In this document: piece by piece, positions 6,371 through 12,344 of the stretch
Layout: each line of letters starts with the position of its first letter
How positions within the stretch are numbered: position 1 is the first letter of the stretch
From: an uncultured beta proteobacterium
GTDB lineage: Bacteria > Pseudomonadota > Gammaproteobacteria > Burkholderiales > Burkholderiaceae_C
NCBI GenBank assembly: GCA_903859265.1
Contig: CAIOLZ010000413.1
Location: 1-12,344, forward strand
Length of the DNA stretch: 12,344 bases
Direction: 5' to 3'
Notes under the pieces: generated by a model
What the model was told of the DNA's origin: nothing
Seen by the model: only the letters and a program-made list of their open reading frames with translations
The model's database searches: none
Position numbers and translations under genes: made by a program

Positions 6371-6966
6371 GCATGCCCCACTTGCGACGAAATCATCCAG
6401 GCCTGCAAACCGAGCAAGGCCAGCGCCCTGTCGTAGCGCTGCTCAACGGGTGTGCCGAAAATAACTTCCGGGTCCGCATCCACAGTCAGCCAACTGTTTT
6501 CGCCCAACTCGGATTCCAGTTGCCCTTCACCCCAGGACGAGTAGCCCAGGCTGACCAGCACGCGGCGCGGGCCGGCGCCACTGGCCAGCGCCTCCAGCAC
6601 ATCTTTGGATGTGGTCATTTCAAGGCCTCCGGGAATGGTCATGGTGGACGCGTACAGCGACTCGTCCTTTTTGTCATCGCCGGCAAAGATCGCCTCGTGC
6701 AATACGAAGCCACGCTCCGTTTGCACCGGTCCGCCCTGAAAAACCGGACTTTCGCTCAAATCCTGTCGCTTCAAGTCAAGGTCAACCTTTCCAAACAAGG
6801 CGTCCATCCGGATATCGGCCGGCTTGTTGATCACCAGCCCCAATGCTCCGCGCGGGCTGTGCTCGCACACATAAACCACGCTCTTGCCAAACAATGCATC
6901 CTCCAGCGAGGGCATGGCAATCAGGAAGTGGTTGGTAAGGTTGATGGGTGCAGAATCGCCGGACAT
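6367..6966 (-). CDS. yqgE: YqgE/AlgH family protein (DUF179)
   Basis: The 199-residue protein matches the YqgE/AlgH family along its whole length. It shows LTNHFLIAMP (10-19), a VYVCEHS segment followed by GALGLVINKP (31-49), FQGGPVQTERGFVLH (76-90) and a later LGYSSWGEGQLESEL block. The biochemical role is unknown; the AlgH name comes from a link to alginate regulation in Pseudomonas. It is conserved next to yqgF in many proteobacteria. It is the first gene of the six-gene minus-strand unit and lies only 21 bp from the divergent photolyase gene. On the minus strand TAAAAT (6974-6979) sits 6 nt before the ATG. If that is the -10 element, the message would have almost no leader. I see no good -35 to go with it. 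Confidence 0.94.
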   Translation of the reverse strand: MSGDSAPINLTNHFLIAMPSLEDALFGKSVVYVCEHSPRGALGLVINKPADIRMDALFGKVDLDLKRQDLSESPVFQGGPVQTERGFVLHEAIFAGDDKKDESLYASTMTIPGGLEMTTSKDVLEALASGAGPRRVLVSLGYSSWGEGQLESELGENSWLTVDADPEVIFGTPVEQRYDRALALLGLQAWMISSQVGHA

Positions 6967-6987
6967 GCCACGATTTTAACGGCTCAC

Positions 6988-8493
6988 ATGCAAAAGATTT
7001 ATTCATCAGGACTGGTTTGGTTTCGGCGCGATTTGCGTATTGCGGACAATGCCGCGCTGAGCACTGCGCTGCAACACTGTGCCGTGGTGCACTGCGTATT
7101 TGTTTTTGACCGCACCATTCTGGACCCCTTGCCGCGGGCCGACCGGAGGGTGGAATTTATCCGCGAATCACTGGTCGAGCTGGATGCAAATTTGCGCAAG
7201 CTGGCGGGCGGCGCGGGACTGATCGTGCTGCATGGCGTGGCCAGTGAATGCCTGCCTGCGCTGGCGATAGAACTGGGTGTCGCGGCCGTTTTCGCGGCCA
7301 ACGACTACGAGCCACAGGCCATCCAGCGTGATCTGCGCGTGCGGGAGGCGTTGCTGCAAGCGCGCATTGAACTGTGTCTGCTCAAGGACCATGTGGTTTG
7401 GGAACAGCGCGAGGTGCTCACCCAGATGGGCAAGCCCTATGGCGTTTTCACGCCCTACCTGCGGGCATGGCTCGCAAAACTCGACGCCCAGCCTGTCGTG
7501 ACCTATGAGGTGGACGGCGCTGCGGCGCGGACCCAGTTGGTGGCGCGACCCGAGCGCTATGCCAAGCCCGTGCCCAGCCTTGGAGAACTCGGATTCGAGG
7601 CCAGCAATTTGGCCCAACTGGCCCTGCCCACCGGGGAATCCGGTGCAACGCGGCTGTTACAAGACTTCATGCAACGCATTGGCCAGTACGACACAGCGCG
7701 GAACTTTCCGGCCATCAAAGGGCCAAGCTACCTGAGCGTGCATTTGCGTTTTGGCACGGTGTCGATTCGCCATCTGGTTGGGCTGGCGCAAGCCTGTATG
7801 GCGCAAGAAAAGCGCGAGGACGTGGGCGGCGGCAGCGCGCAAAAGGGCGCCACCACCTGGCTTGGTGAACTGGTGTGGCGCGACTTCTATTTTCAAATCC
7901 TGTCCAACTTCCCGCACGTGGCAAGCGGCGCGTTCAAACCGGAATACGATGCCATTGCCTGGGAAGACGGCCCGGTGGCGCAAACGCTTTTTGCCGCCTG
8001 GTGCGAAGGCCGCACAGGTTATCCCCTGGTGGACGCAGCAATGCTGCAACTCAACCAGACCGGTTATATGCACAACCGGCTGCGCATGGTCGCCGGGAGC
8101 TTTCTGGTCAAACATCTGGGTCTGGACTGGCGCTGGGGCGAACGCTATTTCGCGACGCAGCTCAATGATTTTGACCTGTCAGCCAACAATGGCGGCTGGC
8201 AATGGGTCAGTTCCAGCGGCTGCGATGCCCAGCCCTATTTCAGGATCTTCAACCCGGTTACACAGAGCGAAAAATTCGATGCAGCCGGCAAATTCATCCA
8301 GCGCTATCTGCCGGCCCTTCGCGGGCTGGGCCCGAAAGCGATCCACGCACCGTGGCTTGCCAAGCCCATGGAGTTGATCAGCGCCGGTGTCACTCTCGGA
8401 AAGAACTATCCGGCGCCGATCGTGGACCACGCCACAGCGCGGGAAAAAACCCTCGCGCGCTACGCAGTCGTTAAAAAAACCGCATCGACCTAA
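6988..8493 (+). CDS. phrB: Deoxyribodipyrimidine (CPD) photolyase, class I
   Basis: The 501-residue enzyme repairs UV-made cyclobutane pyrimidine dimers in DNA, using FADH- and blue light. The N-terminal antenna-binding domain starts at once with SGLVWFRRDLR (7-17). The C-terminal FAD domain carries WLGELVWRDFY (291-301), GRTGYPLVDAAM (341-352), GYMHNRLRM (359-367) and NNGGWQW (400-406). Aligned by eye with the E. coli enzyme, W297 matches the substrate-binding Trp277. W325, W381 and W404 match the electron-transfer chain Trp306, Trp359 and Trp382, with a 3-residue insertion after W325. The ATG at 6988 begins directly before the conserved core. The same frame is open back to 6346, but that part is antisense to yqgE and has no photolyase sequence. 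No clear ribosome binding site precedes the ATG. A cryptochrome-type role is less likely, because the photolyase residues are intact. Confidence 0.95.
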   Translation: MQKIYSSGLVWFRRDLRIADNAALSTALQHCAVVHCVFVFDRTILDPLPRADRRVEFIRESLVELDANLRKLAGGAGLIVLHGVASECLPALAIELGVAAVFAANDYEPQAIQRDLRVREALLQARIELCLLKDHVVWEQREVLTQMGKPYGVFTPYLRAWLAKLDAQPVVTYEVDGAAARTQLVARPERYAKPVPSLGELGFEASNLAQLALPTGESGATRLLQDFMQRIGQYDTARNFPAIKGPSYLSVHLRFGTVSIRHLVGLAQACMAQEKREDVGGGSAQKGATTWLGELVWRDFYFQILSNFPHVASGAFKPEYDAIAWEDGPVAQTLFAAWCEGRTGYPLVDAAMLQLNQTGYMHNRLRMVAGSFLVKHLGLDWRWGERYFATQLNDFDLSANNGGWQWVSSSGCDAQPYFRIFNPVTQSEKFDAAGKFIQRYLPALRGLGPKAIHAPWLAKPMELISAGVTLGKNYPAPIVDHATAREKTLARYAVVKKTAST

Positions 8494-11400
8494 TCCGTCA
8501 CCGGCTCCGCACAATATTCACGCAGCAAGCCCAGCAGCACGTCTTCCGAATAGGGTTTGCCGAGGTAGTGATTCACGCCGAGCGCGCTGGCATGGTCCCG
8601 ATGCTTTTGCGCGATGCGTGAGGTAATCATGATGATCGGCAAATCCGCAAGGCTGGCGTCCGCACGGATATTGCGCGCCAGATCGAAGCCATCCATACGC
8701 GGCATTTCAATGTCCGAGAGCACAACGCGTGGCTTCTCGGCCTGCAGCTTTTCCAGTGCGTCGAGTCCATCGTTGGCGGTCACGACGCGGAAGCCCTCTC
8801 GCTTGAGCAGCCGCTGGGTCACGCGCCGCACGGTAATTGAATCATCGACCACCAGCACCAATGGCAATTGCGCCACTGCGCCATGCGTCGGGTTGGCCGT
8901 TGAAGCGTTCACACCAGAGGGCTTATCTGCCTGTACTCCCGCTACGCCAGTGTCTGCCGACGATGTGGCGGATTGCCGTGCCAGGGCCGCTGCGCCGTAC
9001 ACCGTTGCCAGCGCCACCGGGTTGTAAATCAGCACCACCGCTCCGGAGGCCAGCACCGACATGCCGGCCAGGCCTGGCAGGCGAACCAACTGTGGACCGA
9101 GGTTCTTGACCACGACTTCGCGATTGCCCAGCACCTCATCGACATGCAGGGCTACGCGTTGTCCAGCACTTCGAAACACCGCCACCGGGTAGTGTTTGGC
9201 TTGCGCCTCCACGCTGCGGCTCGAGACCTGCAACAGCGCACCCGCCCAATAAAACGGCACGTCCTGGCCGGCAACGTTGTAAAAATTGCGTGCGTAGGCG
9301 TCTTCCAACGCCGCCGCCGGTGATCGCAAAACCGTTTCCATCAAATTCGAGGGAACGCCAATACTGAACTCACCCATGCGCAACATCACGACCTGCGTGA
9401 CCGCTGTGGTCAGCGGCAAAATCAGCTCAAACCGGGTGCCCTGCCCCGGCACGGTGGAAGTCTCGATCCTCCCACCCAGCGCGTTGACCTCTGACAACAC
9501 GACATCCATGCCGATGCCGCGTCCGGACAACTCCGTCACCTGTTCAGCGGTGGAAAAGCCGGGCGAGAACAACAGGGCTGCGGCGTCAGCGTCGGTCAAC
9601 ACGTCGTCTTCGCCGATCAGGCGGGAGGCCAGCGCGCGCGCGCGAATGCGCTCCATCTGCAGACCACCGCCGTCATCGCTGAAGGCAACCGACACGTCGT
9701 TGCTCTCCTGCTGGACCGTCACCGTGATGGTGCCGGAAGCACTTTTGCCGGCAGCCTGGCGCACTTCAGCCGACTCGATGCCATGCGCCACCGCGTTGCG
9801 CAGCATATGTTCAAACGCCGGCGTCATGCGGTCCAGCACGCCACGGTCCATCTCGATGCGCCCGCCCACGATGTCAAGCCGGACCTGTTTGCCAGCTTCT
9901 TTGGCCGCCTGGCGAACCACCCCGTACAGGCGATCCGATATGCCTTCAAACTCAACCATGCGGGTGCGCAACAAGTCGCGCTGAAGCTCGCGCGCCTGGC
10001 GAGCTTGGGCGATCAGGTCATCCTCCGCACCCTCGACACTGCGCTGGATATTGCGTTGCACGGTCGCTACGTCATTGACGGACTCGGCCATCATGCGGGT
10101 CAATTCCTGCACCCGGGTAAAGCGGTCAAATTCAAGCGGATCAAAGCCTTGCGCACTGTCTTTGCTCTGCGCCAAACGGGTTTGCATCTGCGATTCGGCC
10201 TGCAATTCCACGTCACGCAGTTGTTGGCGCAAACGATCAAGATTTCCTGTCAGCTCATTGACCGACAGGCGCAACTGCGACAAGCGTGAGTCAATGCGTG
10301 ACCGGCTCATCATCACCTCGCCGGCCTGATTGACCAGTCGATCCAGCAACTGCGATCGCACCCGCACCGACTGACCCGACAAACTGCGGCTGGCGGGTGC
10401 CACCACAGCACTCGACGCGGCCATTTGGACCACCGCGCTGGGGGCAGGGTCGGTAACCGCACCGGGCACCGGCGCAACCGTTACAGCCTCAGCAGCGGCG
10501 ACTTCCACACCGTCGGCGGGAGTCTCCTGACCCAGCAGGTCGAGCGCTGACTGCAAGGCGTCAAAGCGTGCCAGCAATGGCTCGAGTTGCACCGCCTGCA
10601 GTCCCTCGGAGCCAAGCTCTTCAATGCTGGATTCCATCCGATGCGACATTTCCCCCAGCCGCATGGCACCAGCCAGTCGGGCACTACCCTTGAGGGTGTG
10701 CAAAACACGCAAAGTCTCACCGCGGGCACTCAGGTTGTCCGGCCGAGCGACCCACTGCCGCAATGCACCACCCAGTGCAGGCATGAGCTCCACCGCCTCG
10801 TCCTGGAATATGGGGAACAGATCGGGGTCCAGATTGTTCTCGGCATCAATCTCTTCGTCTCCGGACTGCGCCACCTTCAACGGCGCGGCCGAGATAACGG
10901 GCGACTCCGCAAAAACCGCCAAGTCCTGAGCCCCATAAAAATCCGGATCGGGCATCACCGTATCGGGGTAAGCGTCCTCATCGTCTTGGGCCGCGGCCGC
11001 GCTATGGGAAAGAAATTCCGTGCTGGTCACGCCCTGCAAATCCTGCAACACCGCAGGGTCGCAGTCCTTGAGGAACCCAGCGGCAAACTGGTGTAACAGG
11101 CGACGGATTTCTTCGGCGGCCCGATTGAAAATTTCCGCAATTTCGGCGCTGCCTTGCTCATGCAAGCGCACATGCTCCAAAGCCGACTCCAGAGCGCGCG
11201 CAACCGATGACAAGGCCTGAAAACCAACCGTCGCGGAACTTCCGAGCAAGGAATGCGCCAGCGTGACGGCACTGTCGGGAACCGGCCGGTGCAATTCCAG
11301 CGCCCATTCACCAAGCTCAGTCTGTAGCCGGCGCGACCATTCGTCCGCCTCATTCAGGTAAACGTTGTAGAACGGAATGCTCAGACGCAAATCGCCAATC

Positions 11401-12344
11401 ACCTTGACCTGCTCTTGCTCCGGTTCGCGCTCGGACTCTTGATCAGATTCCTGCTCAAGCGCCTGCGGGAACTCCAGTGCGATGGCCGGCATCGCCGCGG
11501 CCTGTGCTATCGGCTCAGGCTCGGCGGATTGCAGTTCCGCATCTTGGGGATACTCAGAGGAATCGTCCTCGAACTCAAATTCCCCCAGATCAAATTCACC
11601 AAGGTCAAGCTCCGGTTTCGGAGGTTCGTCAAATTCCTGCGCCATGGCGTCAGGCTGGCGGATATCGTCCAGACCGAAGGTTCGCGTATTTTCAAAATCG
11701 GGCTGGTCAACCGGGTGGGCCACCGGTACGTCGAAATCCAGACTGTCAACCAGCTTGGTCGATGCGAATTCCGGCATCGGCTCCAGTGCAACAGCACGGG
11801 GTGTGAGACTGTCTGCGATCTGGGTGGATGCAAATTCTTCCGAGGCAAATACCGTGGACGCATATTCGGTAGCAGCCTGCGTGTCAGGCGCAGTACTTTC
11901 GGCTGCCGGAGCGCTTTGCAGTTCCGCTGCCTCGACCGGTTCCAACGCATCGAGCGGCTCTGGCAAGGCTTCCAGAGGTGGTCGCAAAGGAACCAGCAAA
12001 CGCTCCAGACGCATTGCATCGGCAGATTTGCGAAAGTCCACCGCACTCCAGTCCACGGGTCTTTTTTGCGCAATGTCCTCGACCCATTGGCCAAAGGCTT
12101 GCATGGCGCTACTGGCGAGGGTGATCAGTTCGTCGCTGGCCGGCTTTTGTTCAGCCAACCAAGCATTAAACAACTGCTCGAAAGCCCAGGCAGCCTCGCC
12201 AAATTCGTCCAGGGCCACCATGCGAGCGCTGCCCTTGAGTGTGTGAAAGGCGCGGCGTATGGTGGTCTGGTCAGCCAGATTGGACGGGTCTGCCGCCAGC
12301 GCCCGGGCCGCAACCAGCCCGTTGTGAATGACCTCGCGGGCTTC
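8490..12344 (-). CDS. chpA: Hybrid CheA-type histidine kinase of the Chp/Pil system (ChpA/PilL family), N-terminus outside window
   Basis: The frame is open to the right edge: 41 codons lie before the ATG at 12221, and they belong to a histidine phosphotransfer domain, so that ATG is internal. Numbering from the edge, 1284 residues are visible. In order: Hpt with H34 (FHTLKGSARM); an acidic, repeat-containing linker (about 130-310); Hpt with H364 (AHSLLGSS); Hpt with H549 (HTLKGSARL); an Ala/Val/Pro-rich linker; a dimerisation region (about 660-810); an HATPase with N850 in MLRNAVAHGIE, DDGGG (890-894) and GRGIGMD (941-947); a CheW-like domain (about 975-1120); and a receiver with D1167-D1168, phosphoacceptor D1211 and K1263. 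This is the ChpA/PilL layout that controls type IV pili and twitching motility, and in P. aeruginosa cAMP. Its pilG/H/I/J-type partners would lie upstream, to the right. The stop codon overlaps that of the convergent photolyase gene. Confidence 0.93.
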   Translation of the reverse strand, partial: EAREVIHNGLVAARALAADPSNLADQTTIRRAFHTLKGSARMVALDEFGEAAWAFEQLFNAWLAEQKPASDELITLASSAMQAFGQWVEDIAQKRPVDWSAVDFRKSADAMRLERLLVPLRPPLEALPEPLDALEPVEAAELQSAPAAESTAPDTQAATEYASTVFASEEFASTQIADSLTPRAVALEPMPEFASTKLVDSLDFDVPVAHPVDQPDFENTRTFGLDDIRQPDAMAQEFDEPPKPELDLGEFDLGEFEFEDDSSEYPQDAELQSAEPEPIAQAAAMPAIALEFPQALEQESDQESEREPEQEQVKVIGDLRLSIPFYNVYLNEADEWSRRLQTELGEWALELHRPVPDSAVTLAHSLLGSSATVGFQALSSVARALESALEHVRLHEQGSAEIAEIFNRAAEEIRRLLHQFAAGFLKDCDPAVLQDLQGVTSTEFLSHSAAAAQDDEDAYPDTVMPDPDFYGAQDLAVFAESPVISAAPLKVAQSGDEEIDAENNLDPDLFPIFQDEAVELMPALGGALRQWVARPDNLSARGETLRVLHTLKGSARLAGAMRLGEMSHRMESSIEELGSEGLQAVQLEPLLARFDALQSALDLLGQETPADGVEVAAAEAVTVAPVPGAVTDPAPSAVVQMAASSAVVAPASRSLSGQSVRVRSQLLDRLVNQAGEVMMSRSRIDSRLSQLRLSVNELTGNLDRLRQQLRDVELQAESQMQTRLAQSKDSAQGFDPLEFDRFTRVQELTRMMAESVNDVATVQRNIQRSVEGAEDDLIAQARQARELQRDLLRTRMVEFEGISDRLYGVVRQAAKEAGKQVRLDIVGGRIEMDRGVLDRMTPAFEHMLRNAVAHGIESAEVRQAAGKSASGTITVTVQQESNDVSVAFSDDGGGLQMERIRARALASRLIGEDDVLTDADAAALLFSPGFSTAEQVTELSGRGIGMDVVLSEVNALGGRIETSTVPGQGTRFELILPLTTAVTQVVMLRMGEFSIGVPSNLMETVLRSPAAALEDAYARNFYNVAGQDVPFYWAGALLQVSSRSVEAQAKHYPVAVFRSAGQRVALHVDEVLGNREVVVKNLGPQLVRLPGLAGMSVLASGAVVLIYNPVALATVYGAAALARQSATSSADTGVAGVQADKPSGVNASTANPTHGAVAQLPLVLVVDDSITVRRVTQRLLKREGFRVVTANDGLDALEKLQAEKPRVVLSDIEMPRMDGFDLARNIRADASLADLPIIMITSRIAQKHRDHASALGVNHYLGKPYSEDVLLGLLREYCAEPVTD
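11577..11606 (-). repeat. Tandem DLGEF repeat in the ChpA acidic linker
   Basis: Two adjacent copies of DLGEF are encoded here, followed by EFEDD. The DNA copies differ at synonymous positions, so this is not a recent exact duplication. The segment is strongly acidic and probably disordered. Confidence 0.5.
11739..11837 (-). repeat. Degenerate 22-residue repeat in the ChpA linker
   Basis: The motif EFAST[QK][IL][AV]DSL occurs at 11805-11837 and again at 11739-11771, so its starts are 22 codons apart. A shorter EYAST copy lies just upstream at 11853-11867. The repeat sits in a low-complexity acidic linker between two phosphotransfer domains. It may be a spacer or a docking motif; no function can be read from the sequence. 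Confidence 0.55.

Noticed and set aside
6346..6987. Upstream extension of the photolyase frame by 214 codons
   Set aside because: This part is entirely antisense to yqgE and the start of yqgF, and has no photolyase-like sequence. The conserved N-terminus begins right after the ATG at 6988.
11482..12246. A 254-codon plus-strand open frame opposite the ChpA linker, rich in Ser and Ala
   Set aside because: It is the complement of the acidic low-complexity linker; the Ser-rich composition follows from that and no ribosome binding site or family is visible.

Overview
This 12.3 kb window looks like chromosomal core DNA from a betaproteobacterium, probably Burkholderiales and Comamonadaceae-like (Rhodoferax or Polaromonas type). 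That placement is an inference. It rests on moderately high GC, on the protein sequences, and on the gene set: a yqgE-yqgF-pyrR-pyrB-pyrC'-plsC unit next to a large Chp/Pil chemosensory kinase. I see no phage, transposase, IS element, CRISPR array or rRNA.

Layout, left to right. The last 41 codons of an unidentified plus-strand gene (1-126) are followed by a tRNA-Arg(CCT) gene (190-264). After a 142-nt gap comes a plus-strand signalling cassette (407-2348): an extremely short chemoreceptor-like protein, a stand-alone receiver domain, and a soluble PAS histidine kinase. It meets a six-gene minus-strand unit tail to tail. In transcription order that unit is yqgE (AlgH family), yqgF/ruvX, pyrR, pyrB, pyrC' (a dihydroorotase relative that has lost its metal ligands) and a plsC-type acyltransferase. 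A class I DNA photolyase gene (6988-8493) is read divergently from yqgE across only 21 bp. Its stop codon overlaps that of a giant minus-strand hybrid CheA-type kinase (ChpA/PilL family), which runs off the right edge of the window.

How the genes fit together. pyrR, pyrB and pyrC' are the aspartate transcarbamoylase module of pyrimidine synthesis. The PyrC' protein is predicted to be a structural partner of PyrB, not an enzyme. The ChpA-type protein is the central kinase of the system that controls type IV pilus motility, and its partner genes (pilG/H/I/J type) would lie to the right of the window. The closeness of pyrB/pyrC' to the pil-chp genes recalls the Pseudomonas aeruginosa chromosome.

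The least ordinary part is the left-hand signalling cassette. Its first gene looks like a chemoreceptor whose N-terminal membrane helix has been joined in frame to the last segment of the cytoplasmic domain, with everything between them missing. It still has a ribosome binding site and overlaps the receiver gene. I do not see a clearly new system elsewhere; most of the window is recognisable housekeeping and motility DNA.
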